Assembly (NCBI RefSeq): GCF_024703995.1
Contig: NZ_JAMXQV010000017.1
Coordinates: 186,001-250,000, forward strand
DNA length: 64,000 nucleotides
Origin: Amycolatopsis iheyensis
GTDB lineage: Bacteria > Actinomycetota > Actinomycetes > Mycobacteriales > Pseudonocardiaceae
Reading direction: 5' to 3'
Below the pieces are notes generated by a model that was not told the DNA's origin, ran no database searches, and worked only from the letters and a program-made list of their open reading frames with translations. This document shows positions 9,147-17,679 of the stretch, one piece after another. The position numbers and the translations under genes were made by a program. The stretch's first letter is position 1; the number at the start of each line of letters is the position of its first letter.

Positions 9147-10346
9147 ATGGGAGAGCCCGCGCTGTTCGGTCCGGACTTCGATCGCGACCCCTCACCCGCG
9201 TACGCGTGGTTGCGCGAACGGCCACCGCACCGGCTCGACTTCCCGACCGGCACCTGGGCCTGGCTGGTCACGCGGTACGACGACGCCGTGGCGGCCCTCA
9301 ACCACCCCGCCCTGGTCAAGAGTCCCTTCGCCGGCAACGAAGACTGGCAGCGCTCGGGCATGGGCCTGCCGCTCGACCACCGGCCGTCGCTCGCGTCCAA
9401 CATGATCAACGCCGATCCGCCCGACCACGCCCGGTTGCGCCGTGCCTGCGCCGGCGCGTTCGGCTCGCGCCGGATGGCGCACCTGCGCGATCGCGCCCAG
9501 CGGGTGACCGAAGAGCTGGTCGACGTCGTCGAGCGGCGCGGGCACGGCGACCTCGTCACCGAACTCGCCTACCCGCTGCCGATCGCCGTCATCTGCGACC
9601 TGCTCGGGGTGCCGGAGCGCTACCGCGAGGACGTCCACGAGTGGTCGCTCGTCATCGACTCGGCCGACGACACCGACGGCTCGAAGGTCCGCGAAGCCAC
9701 CGATGTGCTGGAACGGCTGGTCACCGAGGTCGTCGACGCCAAGCGCGCGACGCCGGCCGTCGACCTGATCAGCGACCTCGTCGCGCAGGAGGCCACGGGC
9801 ACGCTCTCCGCGGACGAGGTGACGTCGACGGCCTTCCTGATCCTGATCGGTGGCCACGAAACGACGGTCGGGCTGGTTTCCACCGGCCTGCTCGCGCTGC
9901 TGACCCACCCGGACGAGGCCGCGAAAGCCCGTACCGACCCGGCTCACCGGACCGCCGTCATCGAGGAGACGCTGCGGCTGCACGCACCGCTGCAGAACGC
10001 GACCTGGCGGTTCCCCACCGAGGACGTCGAGGTCGGCGGGCAGGTCATGCGGCCCGGCGATCCGATCCTCGTCTCGGTGCTGGCGGCCAACCGCGATCCC
10101 GCCGCCTTCGAGGACGCCGACGCGTTCCGGCCGGGACGACGTCAGGCCGACCGGCGGCACATCGCGTTCGGCGCCGGGCCGCACCTGTGCATCGGCGCGG
10201 CGTTGGCCCGGCTGCAGGCCGACATCGCTTTCGAGACCGTGCTCCGCCGGCTGCCGACCGCGCGGCTCGCGGTGCCCGAAGCAGAGCTGACGTGGTGGCC
10301 GAGCCCCATCACACGCGGGCTCTTCCACCTGCCGGTCAAGCTCTAG
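9147..10346 (+). CDS. Cytochrome P450
   Basis: This soluble bacterial class I P450 has 399 residues. The oxygen-binding I helix is GGHETTVG, the ExxR motif of the K helix is EETLR, and the haem-thiolate loop is FGAGPHLCIGAAL, with the cysteine ligand in place. It needs a ferredoxin and reductase that are not encoded nearby. ATG 9147 is preferred because AGGGTGG lies five bases upstream; a GTG at 9138 in the same frame is possible. The stop overlaps the convergent gene at CTAG. Substrate unknown; no biosynthetic cluster surrounds it. Confidence 0.9.
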   Translation: MGEPALFGPDFDRDPSPAYAWLRERPPHRLDFPTGTWAWLVTRYDDAVAALNHPALVKSPFAGNEDWQRSGMGLPLDHRPSLASNMINADPPDHARLRRACAGAFGSRRMAHLRDRAQRVTEELVDVVERRGHGDLVTELAYPLPIAVICDLLGVPERYREDVHEWSLVIDSADDTDGSKVREATDVLERLVTEVVDAKRATPAVDLISDLVAQEATGTLSADEVTSTAFLILIGGHETTVGLVSTGLLALLTHPDEAAKARTDPAHRTAVIEETLRLHAPLQNATWRFPTEDVEVGGQVMRPGDPILVSVLAANRDPAAFEDADAFRPGRRQADRRHIAFGAGPHLCIGAALARLQADIAFETVLRRLPTARLAVPEAELTWWPSPITRGLFHLPVKL

Positions 10347-10993
10347 CCCTCGACGAGCTCCCAGGCCGACTCAGGCGTCGCGCGGTCGTAAACCTGACCG
10401 GGCGCCGCCTTGAGGACCGTGCGGACGTCCGGGTACAGCTTGGCCACGTGCTCCAGCTCCAGGCCCTCGACCTCGAAGTCCTCCGCTTCCGGGACCTCGA
10501 AGCCGACGAACAGCCAGGTGCCGTCCTGCTCTCGGACGACCTGGCGGACCACGCGGGCCGGGGCGTCCGGGCCGGTCGGGATCTCGGTGAGACCGCTGCT
10601 GATCTGGGCTTCGTCGTCGGGGGAGCCCTCGAACTCCCAGGCCGCGCGGCGCTGGGTGAGCAGGCGGATGTCCTCGTCCTCGTCGTCCGAGCCGGTCACC
10701 GACGACAGCAGCCACGTGCGGCGCTCGGGGTCCCAGTCGGCGGCCATGCCCGTCGGCAGCTCGGCCAGCGCGGCCAGCTGCGGGAGCAGCTCGAAGGCTT
10801 CCCGCACCGACAGCTTGCCGAAGCTCTCGCGGTTGACCAGCACGTCGTCGGACAGCTCGGTGCCGTCGCTGATGAACCAGTCGTCTTCGTCGTCCAGCAC
10901 GACGAAGCCCAGCGCGTCGGGGTCGTTGACCAGGGCGAGGGCGATGATCACCGGCGCTTCCGGGTCCTGGCGCAGCGGCCATGCGGTCGACAT
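10343..10993 (-). CDS. Hypothetical acidic protein
   Basis: I do not recognise this 216-residue protein. It is strongly acidic, with runs such as DDEDDW and GSDDEDED, has no signal peptide or membrane segment, and reads as a cytoplasmic alpha/beta protein (LALVNDPDALGFVVLDDE, TWLFVGFEVPEAEDFEVEG). The ATG at 10993 is the first in-frame start after the divergent gene's promoter region. It converges on the P450 with a four-base CTAG overlap and is divergent from the F420-type reductase gene. Codon use matches its neighbours, so it is probably an ordinary resident gene. Confidence 0.65.
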   Translation of the reverse strand: MSTAWPLRQDPEAPVIIALALVNDPDALGFVVLDDEDDWFISDGTELSDDVLVNRESFGKLSVREAFELLPQLAALAELPTGMAADWDPERRTWLLSSVTGSDDEDEDIRLLTQRRAAWEFEGSPDDEAQISSGLTEIPTGPDAPARVVRQVVREQDGTWLFVGFEVPEAEDFEVEGLELEHVAKLYPDVRTVLKAAPGQVYDRATPESAWELVEG

Positions 10994-11080
10994 GCGCCAT
11001 ATCCCACCATCGGGCGACCTCGCGCCGGGAAGCGGGGTCACCCGGTCGAATAATTCATCACGCGTTGATATTATCGCGGC

Positions 11081-11458
11081 ATGGTGCTGCCCAAGGGACT
11101 CGCCCGCTTCAACCGCGTGGTGACCAACCGGATCAACAAGTACGTCGTCAACTGGGCTCCGGGCTTCGGCATGATCGTCCACAAGGGACGGAAGTCCGGC
11201 CGGGAGTACCGGACCCCGCTGAACGTCTTCCGCACGGACGACGGCTTCGTCGTCGCGCTCACCTACGGCCCCGACACCGACTGGGTGAAGAACGTGCTGG
11301 CCGCGGAGAGTTGCACCGTGGTCACTCGGCGGCGTAATTACCGCGTGCGTTCCCCCGAGCTCGTGCATGATGAGTCGCGCCGAGCGATGCCCACGCCCGT
11401 GCGGCACTTCCTCGGCCTGCTGAACGTCCACGACTTCCTGCTGCTGAAGCGGGAGTAG
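11081..11458 (+). CDS. Deazaflavin (F420)-dependent nitroreductase family protein
   Basis: The 125-residue protein matches the split beta-barrel DDN/FDOR-B family of F420H2-dependent oxidoreductases: HKGRKSGREYRTPL binds the cofactor phosphate region and GFVVALTYGPDTDWVKNVLA is the second conserved block. Members reduce nitro compounds, quinones or unsaturated ketones with F420H2. It begins an apparent two-gene unit with the acetyltransferase, with eight bases between. The region just upstream is AT-rich (TTGATATTATCG), suiting a promoter with a very short leader. Confidence 0.85.
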   Translation: MVLPKGLARFNRVVTNRINKYVVNWAPGFGMIVHKGRKSGREYRTPLNVFRTDDGFVVALTYGPDTDWVKNVLAAESCTVVTRRRNYRVRSPELVHDESRRAMPTPVRHFLGLLNVHDFLLLKRE

Positions 11459-11466
11459 GGGGAGCC

Positions 11467-11994
11467 ATGCTCGAAGGGGATCTCGTCCGGCTGCGCGCGC
11501 TGGAGCCGGAGGACGCCGAGCGGATCCACGCGTTCGTGTCCGATCCCGAGGTCGGCCGGTGGATGCACCGCGGCTACCCGCGGTCGCTCGCGCAGGTGCG
11601 CAAGAAGGCCGAAGAACGCCCGGTCAACAACTACGAGCTCGTCGTCCTCGGGATCGAGGCCGACGGCAAGCTCATCGGCATCGTCGACCTCCGCGACGCC
11701 ACCCCCGAGATCGGCAACGCCGAACTGGACATCTACATCGGCGACGCCGAATACCGCAACGGCGGCGGCTACGGCACCGAGGCGCTGCGCCTGATGTGCC
11801 GCTACGGCTTCAACTCCATGCGGCTGCACATGATCACGCTCTGGGTCGTCGCCGAGAACGAACGCGCGCGGCACGTCTACCGCAAGGTCGGCTTCGCCGA
11901 AGACGGCCGCCACCGCGAGGCGTTCGTCGCCGGTGACGGCCGGCGGCACGACATGATCCTGATGAGCATGCTCAAGGGCGAGCTCAAGTGGTGA
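11467..11994 (+). CDS. GNAT N-acetyltransferase (RimJ/RimL type)
   Basis: This 175-residue protein starts LEGDLVRLRALEPEDAERI, typical of RimJ/RimL-like acetyltransferases. The acetyl-CoA loop is visible in the region YIGDAEYRNGGGYGTEAL, and the late strand-helix LWVVAENERARHVYRKVGF is the family signature. It would acetylate an amine of a protein or small molecule with acetyl-CoA. Spacing of eight bases to the F420-type reductase and GGGGGAGCC before the ATG suggest co-transcription. Its end overlaps the convergent MmcQ gene by 11 bases. Confidence 0.88.
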   Translation: MLEGDLVRLRALEPEDAERIHAFVSDPEVGRWMHRGYPRSLAQVRKKAEERPVNNYELVVLGIEADGKLIGIVDLRDATPEIGNAELDIYIGDAEYRNGGGYGTEALRLMCRYGFNSMRLHMITLWVVAENERARHVYRKVGFAEDGRHREAFVAGDGRRHDMILMSMLKGELKW

Positions 11995-12310
11995 GCCGGC
12001 GTGGCGCCTTCAGCCGCCACGCCTCTTCGAGCAGCTCACGCAGCTGATCGACGTTCACGCGATCGAGGTCGACGATGATCGAGCCGTACCCGTCGTAGTG
12101 CGCGGTCGTGAAGAAGGCCGCGTCGCCGGAATCCAGCAACGCGGCCTTCTCGTCGAGCCCGCACAGCACGACCAGGCCGCCCTCGGCCTCGGTGCGCAAC
12201 CGCGCGAACCCCTTGCCCGCCACCTTCAGCGCGGGCGTGCGGTACCAGGTCGACGCCTCGACCTCGGGCAGTGCCGAGGCCAGGCGTACGACGTCTTCCC
12301 AGGTCGTCAT
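11984..12310 (-). CDS. MmcQ/YjbR family protein
   Basis: The 108-residue protein fits the MmcQ/YjbR (CyaY-like fold) family: WEDVVRLASALPEVEAST at the start, the KVAGKGFARLR strand, and HYDGYGSIIVDLDRV near the C-terminus. Members are small double-wing proteins often called DNA-binding, but their function is not settled. Single gene, with a 37-base gap from the downstream 5'-nucleotidase gene on the same strand and an 11-base convergent overlap with the acetyltransferase. Confidence 0.85.
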   Translation of the reverse strand: MTTWEDVVRLASALPEVEASTWYRTPALKVAGKGFARLRTEAEGGLVVLCGLDEKAALLDSGDAAFFTTAHYDGYGSIIVDLDRVNVDQLRELLEEAWRLKAPRRLTT

Positions 12311-12347
12311 GGCTCCATTGTCACCACGACGTCTTGGAAAAAGCGGA

Positions 12348-14042
12348 TCACGGCAGCTGCGTGATCCGGTCCGCCGCGGGCGGGGCCAGGTTCGGGTGGG
12401 CGCCCAGGTACGCGGTCAGCGCGTCCAGGTCCACCGGTCCGCCGGCCAGGTTCGTGCCCTTGGTGAACTCGGTGAAGCCGTCCCCGCCGGCGGCGAGGAA
12501 GTTGTTCACCGACACGCGGAACGTCGCCGCCGGGTCGACCGGCGTGCCGTTCACCGTGAGGTTCGAGACCCGCGAGCCCTGCGGCGCGGACGCCGACCAG
12601 CTGTAGTGCAGCGAGCTCGAGATCTGCAGGAACTTCGGGTTCACCCCCGGCGCCCACTGCTGCTCCAGCACGTTCTTGAGGTTCGCGCCGGTCAGCGTGA
12701 TCGTCTGCATGATGTTCGAGAACGGCTGCACGGTGAACGCTTCGCCGTAGGTCACCACGCCGTTGCCTTCACCGGCCGGGGACGACGCGTAGTTCAGGTC
12801 GGCGCGGATGCCGCCCGGGTTGGTCATCGCGATGACCGCACTGTTCGACTGCGTGCCCGCGAGCTGCGCGTCGGCGATGACGTCACCGAGCGCCGACTCG
12901 CCGGCGGTGTTGCCCGCCGCCTTCAGGTCCGCGGTGATGGTGCCGACCTGCTTGTTCGCGATCGGGCCGGACTTCGCCACGGCGTTCGCGACCAGCGCCG
13001 CCACGGCCGGGTCCGGCGTGACCGTGCGCGTGACGATCTCGTTGTGCGCCTTGGTCTGCGACCGCACGACGTCCCGCGTCTTCAGGTTGATCTTGAGGTC
13101 GACGACCGACAGGAGCCGGCCGAAGGACGCACCCTGGATGACCGTGCGCGGCTGGCCGGCCGGGTCGTTGATCACGCAGTTGTACTGCTGGTGGCTGTGG
13201 CCGGTGAAGATCGCGTCGACCTTCGGGGTCACCGCCTTCGCGATCGCGGTGGCCGGGCCCGGCAGGACCTTGCAGTCGTTCGGGCCCTCGAGCTCGGTGC
13301 TGTCACCCTGGTGCAGCAGCACGATCTGCGACTTGACCCCGAAGTAGTCGAGCAGGTTCGCGGTGCGGTTGATCGCTTCGACCTCGTCGCCGAACTTCAG
13401 GCCCTTGATCGCCTCCGGCGTGACGACCGAGGGCAGGTCCTTCAGCGTCGCGCCGATGACGCCGATCGGCACGCCACCCTCGAACTTGACGGTGAACGGC
13501 AACAACGCGGGCAGGCCGTTGGTGAAGTACACATTGGACCCGAGGAACGGGAAGTCCGCACCCTTGAACTTCTTGTCGAACTGGCAACCGTCGGTCGGGT
13601 GGCAGCCGCCGAACTGCATGCGCTGCAGTTCCTTGTAGCCCTCGTCGAACTCGTGGTTCCCGACGACGGAGCCGTTGACGCCCAGCATGTTCAGGAAGTC
13701 GATGGTCGGCTCGTCGTGGAACAGCGCCGAGGTCAGCGGCGACGCGCCGACGTTGTCGCCGGCGGACACGACGAACGAGTTGCGCACCTGCGCCCGCAGC
13801 TGCTTCACGTGCGTCGCCAGGTAAGCGGCACCGCCGGCGTCCACAGTGGTCCCGTCGGACTGCGTGACGCGGCCGCTGGAGCCGGCCGGCGGCTCGAGGT
13901 TGCCGTGCAGGTCGTTGAAGCCGATGATCCGGACGTCGGTGGTGGGGTCCGGGCGCTGGCCCGCGGACGCGGGTGCGGTGGTCACCGCCGTCGTCGCCAG
14001 CGCGGCCGCGGCGAGCACCACGAGCCGGGTTGAAAGCCTCAT
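12348..14042 (-). CDS. Secreted 5'-nucleotidase / metallophosphoesterase (UshA-like)
   Basis: This 564-residue exported enzyme has a signal peptide (MRLSTRLVVLAAAALATTAV, cleaved after about ASA). The metallophosphoesterase motifs are in order: FNDLHGN, SAGDNVGAS, GNHEFDEG and GHSHQQYN, which hold the two metal ions. The C-terminal nucleotidase domain follows (IADAQLAGTQSN, MTNPGGIRADL, NNFLAAGGDGF). It dephosphorylates extracellular nucleotides for phosphate and nucleoside salvage. No sortase signal or lipobox is seen, so it is probably released. AGGAAATACGC precedes the ATG. Confidence 0.92.
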   Translation of the reverse strand: MRLSTRLVVLAAAALATTAVTTAPASAGQRPDPTTDVRIIGFNDLHGNLEPPAGSSGRVTQSDGTTVDAGGAAYLATHVKQLRAQVRNSFVVSAGDNVGASPLTSALFHDEPTIDFLNMLGVNGSVVGNHEFDEGYKELQRMQFGGCHPTDGCQFDKKFKGADFPFLGSNVYFTNGLPALLPFTVKFEGGVPIGVIGATLKDLPSVVTPEAIKGLKFGDEVEAINRTANLLDYFGVKSQIVLLHQGDSTELEGPNDCKVLPGPATAIAKAVTPKVDAIFTGHSHQQYNCVINDPAGQPRTVIQGASFGRLLSVVDLKINLKTRDVVRSQTKAHNEIVTRTVTPDPAVAALVANAVAKSGPIANKQVGTITADLKAAGNTAGESALGDVIADAQLAGTQSNSAVIAMTNPGGIRADLNYASSPAGEGNGVVTYGEAFTVQPFSNIMQTITLTGANLKNVLEQQWAPGVNPKFLQISSSLHYSWSASAPQGSRVSNLTVNGTPVDPAATFRVSVNNFLAAGGDGFTEFTKGTNLAGGPVDLDALTAYLGAHPNLAPPAADRITQLP

Positions 14043-14155
14043 GCGTATTTCCTCCGATTCGCGCCCAAGGTCCCCAACGGGCGCACGGCGGAGGATTCTG
14101 CCTCGCGAAGAGGTCAGCTACCAGGGTCAAAAGACGGACGTAAAGCGAATGTCAC

Positions 14156-14935
14156 CTAACAGCTTCCTTCGAGCAGCACCTTCGCGACGAGCGCGGGGTC
14201 GTCGTTCATCGGCACGTGCCCGCAGCCGGGCAGCAGCCGGAACGTCCCCTGTGGAGCGACCTGCCGCAGGTCGGCGACGCGGGGGCGGGCGAGGATCCGG
14301 TCGTGTTCGGCCCAGGCGATCGTCACCGGGACGCCGGTGACCGGGCCCGTGAAGCGGAAGTCGCCGCGGGACTGCGCGGCCGTCGGCTCGAAGCCGGGCG
14401 CGGTCGCGAGCGCGTGGGCGTCCTCGACGACGTCGTCCGGGGTCAGCAGGGCCGGCTTCCCGACGATCATCCCGGTCAGCGCCTTGCGGCCGGCCGCCGT
14501 CGCGGCAATGCGGCGCACGATGTGCGGTGGCGTGCGCCGCGCGAGCGCGCGGTGCGCTTTCAGCGTGGCGATCGCGTACGTCTTCTGGGGGCGGCTCCAG
14601 AGCCCGGCCGGCGACAACGCCGTGACGCTGCGGACGAGCCCGGCCTGGCCGAGCGCGAGCGACAGCAGGCCGCCGAGCGAGTTGCCCGCGACGTGCGGCC
14701 GGTCGAGCCCCAGCTCGGTGAAGAGCTCCTTGAACATCACCAGCGCGGGTTCGACGCCGTACCCGCCGGACGGCTCGGGTGACTCGCCGAAGCCCGGCAG
14801 GTCCACAGCGATGACGTCGCGATGCGGCGTGAGCAGCGGGACCACCGGCGCCCACGCCTGACGGCGGTGGCCGATGCCGTGGATCAGCACCAGCGGCTCG
14901 CCCCGGCCCGCGCGGTCGTAGACAACGTCGTCCAT
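14156..14935 (-). CDS. Alpha/beta hydrolase
   Basis: This 259-residue serine hydrolase has the oxyanion region LVLIHGIGHRRQAW, the nucleophile elbow GNSLGG, the acidic residue in AWAEHDRI, and the catalytic histidine in GCGHVPM, so the triad is intact. It may act on esters or acyl thioesters; the substrate is unknown. No clear Shine-Dalgarno sequence precedes the ATG. The start codon is overlapped by a 14-base palindrome of the same type as those at the fatty-acid genes in this window, so it may belong to that regulon. Confidence 0.87.
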   Translation of the reverse strand: MDDVVYDRAGRGEPLVLIHGIGHRRQAWAPVVPLLTPHRDVIAVDLPGFGESPEPSGGYGVEPALVMFKELFTELGLDRPHVAGNSLGGLLSLALGQAGLVRSVTALSPAGLWSRPQKTYAIATLKAHRALARRTPPHIVRRIAATAAGRKALTGMIVGKPALLTPDDVVEDAHALATAPGFEPTAAQSRGDFRFTGPVTGVPVTIAWAEHDRILARPRVADLRQVAPQGTFRLLPGCGHVPMNDDPALVAKVLLEGSC

Positions 14936-14948
14936 TACCCGAGAGTAA
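14935..14948. promoter_or_regulatory. YTAC-N6-GTAR palindrome at hydrolase start
   Basis: TTACCCGAGAGTAA begins on the first base of the hydrolase start codon. It has the same 14-base architecture as sites upstream of fadE5, fadA2/fabG4 and the TetR gene. A second symmetric element, GTAAC, A, GTTAC, lies at 14980-14990. A repressor bound here would block initiation. Confidence 0.5.
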
Positions 14949-14986
14949 GTCCGGGGCAGCGGAAAAGCTACAACCGCTAGTAACAG

Positions 14987-16066
14987 TTACTCCGCGTCCG
15001 GGTGAACCCGGGTGCCGGCGTCCGCCGACCGCTGGACGGCGTCGAGCACGCGGTGCACGCGCAGCGCGTGCGCGAAGTCCGGCAGGTCGCCCTTGAGGTG
15101 CCGCGCGTAGGCGTGCGCGACGTTGTACGACGGCTCGGCGCTGCGCCCGGCCAGCTGCGGCAGCTCGTACCGGGTGGGCACGGTGAGCTTCTCGAGCGTC
15201 CCGGTCCGGCTGCCGCGCAACGTCAGCTTCGCGATCCAGAACAGCGGATCCGCGGCGTTGACGACCAGCGTGCCCTCGGTGCCGTTGATCTCCCAGTGGA
15301 AGTCGGTCGCGGGCGACGTCCCGCCACGCAGGTGCAGCGACGCCACCGCGCCGCCCTTCAGGACGCCGCCGACGGCGATCTGGTCCGGCGCGGTCATCGC
15401 GACGGACTCGCCGGTGACCTCGTCCCGCACGCGTGACCGGACGGTCGCGACCGTCGCCGACAGCTCGGTGAAGCCGCCGAGCACCATGTCGAGCGCGTCG
15501 ACGGTGTGCGCGAACGGGATGGTCAGCATGGTGGCGCCGCCCTCGGGGTGCAGCTGGTAGTCGCGCCCGGCCCGGACCGACGGCCCCCAGTTGCCGCCCG
15601 AGCCGATCAACGACGTCGAGAGCACGCGCCCGACGTAACCGTCCTTGATGAGGTCGCGCAGGTAGCGCAACGCGGGCGCGGACCGGCCCTGCAGACCGAC
15701 GGCGGTCCGCTGGTCGCGAGCGGCTTCGACCAGCGCCTCGGTTTCGGCGAGGCTCGCGCCGAGCGGCCACTCGCTCAGCACCTGCTTGCCCGCGGCCAGC
15801 GCGGGCTCGATCAGCGCCTGGTGCTCGGACACCCTGACCGCGACGACGACCAGGTCGACCTCCGGGTGCCGCGCCAGCTCCCCGGCGTCCCCGAAGGTCA
15901 ACGGCACGCCGTACTTCTCCCCGGCCACCCGCGCCGACTCGGCGCTGCTCCCGCTCAGCGCGCGGAGCTCGTAGCCGTCCACCGCGGCCAGCGCGGGCAC
16001 GTGCGCGGTGGCGGCCCAGCCGCCGTTCGCGCTGAGCCCGACGATGCCGACCCGGACCGGAGCCAT
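14987..16066 (-). CDS. Gfo/Idh/MocA family oxidoreductase
   Basis: The 359-residue protein has an N-terminal Rossmann fold (VRVGIVGLSANGGWAATAHV) and the family segments LVVVAVRVSEH and SEWPLGASLAE; the latter replaces the usual EKP with EWP. The C-terminal half is the alpha/beta dimer domain. These enzymes oxidise or reduce sugars, inositols or related alcohols with NAD(P). ATG 16066 is chosen over upstream in-frame codons because AAAGGAACG sits just before it and MAPVRVGIVG is the standard start. Downstream is the hydrolase, 51 bases away with its own control site. Substrate unknown. Confidence 0.88.
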   Translation of the reverse strand: MAPVRVGIVGLSANGGWAATAHVPALAAVDGYELRALSGSSAESARVAGEKYGVPLTFGDAGELARHPEVDLVVVAVRVSEHQALIEPALAAGKQVLSEWPLGASLAETEALVEAARDQRTAVGLQGRSAPALRYLRDLIKDGYVGRVLSTSLIGSGGNWGPSVRAGRDYQLHPEGGATMLTIPFAHTVDALDMVLGGFTELSATVATVRSRVRDEVTGESVAMTAPDQIAVGGVLKGGAVASLHLRGGTSPATDFHWEINGTEGTLVVNAADPLFWIAKLTLRGSRTGTLEKLTVPTRYELPQLAGRSAEPSYNVAHAYARHLKGDLPDFAHALRVHRVLDAVQRSADAGTRVHPDAE

Positions 16067-16118
16067 GAGCGTTCCTTTCGTTGCCCTGCACAAGACTTCG
16101 ACGTGCCGAGCGTCGTGG

Positions 16119-16592
16119 TCATTCCCGGTTCAGCGCAAGCCGCATCCGGTTACGTCTCCCTTTGCCGTCGATGACTTCGGACTCACCGGTGGGGACGAAG
16201 CCGAGCCGCTCGTAAACCCGCCGCGCGCGGTCGTTCCCCTCGAAGACGTGCAGGACGATCGCCTCCGCGCCCGCGACTTCGGCCGTCTCGCGCACGGCGC
16301 CGATGAGGTCCGCGGCGAGCCCGCGGCCCCGCGCTTGTGGCGCAACCCACATCGAGAAGACGAGCCATTCGAGCTCGCCGGGCCACCCGCAGACGAGCGC
16401 GACGGTGTCTTCGCCGTCGAACGCGGCGAACCAAGCGCGGTCGCGAAGCCAGCTTCGCCACTCTTCGGCCGGCTTCGCGCCTTCGGCGGCGACGAGCGAA
16501 CCGAAGTTCTCGGGGGTGTCCGCGAGCGCGCGGAGCCGGATTTCACGCAGCACCGGGCCGTCGTCCGGAGTCAGTCGTCGCACCTGGATCAT
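16119..16592 (-). CDS. GNAT N-acetyltransferase
   Basis: This 157-residue protein has the GNAT order: beta1 IQVRRLTPDDGPVL, the VFSMWVAPQARGRGLAADL motif A whose RGRGLA loop binds the acetyl-CoA pyrophosphate, and VFEGNDRARRVYERLGF near the end. Acceptor unknown. It stands 52 bases from the Gfo/Idh gene on the same strand, so the two could be one transcript. Confidence 0.9.
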   Translation of the reverse strand: MIQVRRLTPDDGPVLREIRLRALADTPENFGSLVAAEGAKPAEEWRSWLRDRAWFAAFDGEDTVALVCGWPGELEWLVFSMWVAPQARGRGLAADLIGAVRETAEVAGAEAIVLHVFEGNDRARRVYERLGFVPTGESEVIDGKGRRNRMRLALNRE

Positions 16593-16678
16593 CGCCGCAG
16601 GTTCGCACGTCCACCCGGTTCGGTAACACCCATTAACTCCGGCGCGATGAGGCGGGCAATCCGGCGTGTGGGGGACAG

Positions 16679-16789
16679 ATGGGCATCGAGGTCGTACTCG
16701 TGGTGCTGGCCGTGGTCGTGCTGCTCATCGGCGGCACGGTGTTCAGCGCCTGGCGGGCCGAGCGCGGCGAGGAGAACGAAGACGACTGA
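16679..16789 (+). CDS. Very small single-span membrane protein (36 aa)
   Basis: ATG at 16679 follows a strong GGGGGA ribosome site (GTGTGGGGGACAG). The 36-residue product starts MGIEVVLVVLAVVVLLIGG, one clear membrane helix, and ends with the charged tail WRAERGEENEDD. The frame closes at TGA 16787-16789. It lies between the divergent acetyltransferase and the VanZ gene, 103 bases before the latter. Function unknown; the membrane helix and acidic tail suggest a regulatory small protein. Confidence 0.6.
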   Translation: MGIEVVLVVLAVVVLLIGGTVFSAWRAERGEENEDD

Positions 16790-16892
16790 CCGATCGGCCC
16801 GGTCGCGGGTCGGCCGACCGGCCGATGGGCGCCCGGGCCGTCCGGCTCTTCGACCGAAGTGACCGCCGGGCAAGATCCATAACGTCGGTGGC

Positions 16893-17519
16893 ATGACGAA
16901 CGCACAGGTCACCGCCCTGCAGTACGGGCTCATCGGCTTCTTCGCGCTGTGGACCGTGGTGCTGGTGCCGCAGCTGATCACCCAGCTCGCGCGGCACAGC
17001 GGGCTCCGGCTGCGCGCGATCGTCAGCACCGGCGCGGTGCTGTTCTACACGTGCATGACCCTCGCGGTCGTCTTCCTGCCGCTGCCCGGCCCGGGCACCC
17101 GGCGGCTCAGCCAGACGGTGCAGCTGCACCCGTTCCAGTGGATCGCCGACATCCACACGGAGATGCTCAAGCACGGTTCGGAGTGGTTCCTGACGCAGAC
17201 GTTCCAGCAGGCCTGCCTGAACGTGCTGCTGTTCGTCCCGCTCGGGGTGTTCGCGCGGATCCTGTGGCGCCGCGGCCTGACCGGCACGGTCCTGATCGGC
17301 TTCACGGCGTCACTGCTCATCGAGATCACGCAGGTCACGGCCAACTTCGGGACGGCGCCGTACGTCTACCGCATCTTCGACGTCGACGACCTCATGAACA
17401 ACACGTTCGGCGCCGGGGTCGGCTGGGTGTTCGGCGCGCTGCTGCTGGCCCTGCTGCGTTCACCGGTCCGCGTGCAGCCGGCTCGGCGCGAGCGGGTCCA
17501 CCTCGCCCAGACGCGCTAG
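16893..17519 (+). CDS. VanZ-like family membrane protein
   Basis: This 208-residue protein has about five membrane helices and the VanZ pattern: LHPFQWI in the first loop, NVLLFVPLGVFARIL, LLIEITQV and the conserved RIFDVDDLMNNTFGAGVGWVFG. VanZ confers mild teicoplanin resistance in enterococci; chromosomal homologues in actinomycetes have no proven role. The gene appears monocistronic, and its last 60 bases overlap a small gene on the other strand. Confidence 0.88.
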   Translation: MTNAQVTALQYGLIGFFALWTVVLVPQLITQLARHSGLRLRAIVSTGAVLFYTCMTLAVVFLPLPGPGTRRLSQTVQLHPFQWIADIHTEMLKHGSEWFLTQTFQQACLNVLLFVPLGVFARILWRRGLTGTVLIGFTASLLIEITQVTANFGTAPYVYRIFDVDDLMNNTFGAGVGWVFGALLLALLRSPVRVQPARRERVHLAQTR

Positions 17520-17636
17520 CCGCGCCTTCCGCTGCAGCGCCGCCCGCTTGGCGGCCCGCCGATCCTCGAGCACGACAACGAGCGCGGCGACGGCCAGGAT
17601 GAGCGCGACCAGCCCGAGGATGATCGGAAGCTGCAC
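17460..17636 (-). CDS. Small membrane protein (58 aa), antisense overlap with VanZ gene
   Basis: A GTG start at 17636 is preceded by a near-perfect AGGAGG (ACCGAGGAGGATTTC). The product begins VQLPIILGLVALILAVAALV, a membrane helix, followed by a basic stretch EDRRAAKRAALQRKARLAR. It ends at 17460 inside the convergent VanZ gene, overlapping it by 60 bases. The strong ribosome site and membrane/basic design support a real gene, but the overlap is long, so some caution is needed. Confidence 0.5.
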   Translation of the reverse strand: MQLPIILGLVALILAVAALVVVLEDRRAAKRAALQRKARLARLGEVDPLAPSRLHADR

Positions 17637-17679
17637 GAAATCCTCCTCGGTACGGCGCTGTGCGGGAGATCACAACAGG

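Noticed and set aside
9147-10346. P450 as part of a natural-product cluster
   Set aside because: Neighbours are unrelated housekeeping or hypothetical genes, with no PKS, NRPS or terpene genes.
12108-14033. Plus-strand open frame opposite the 5'-nucleotidase
   Set aside because: The minus strand has all metallophosphoesterase motifs and a signal peptide; the plus-strand product is low-complexity.
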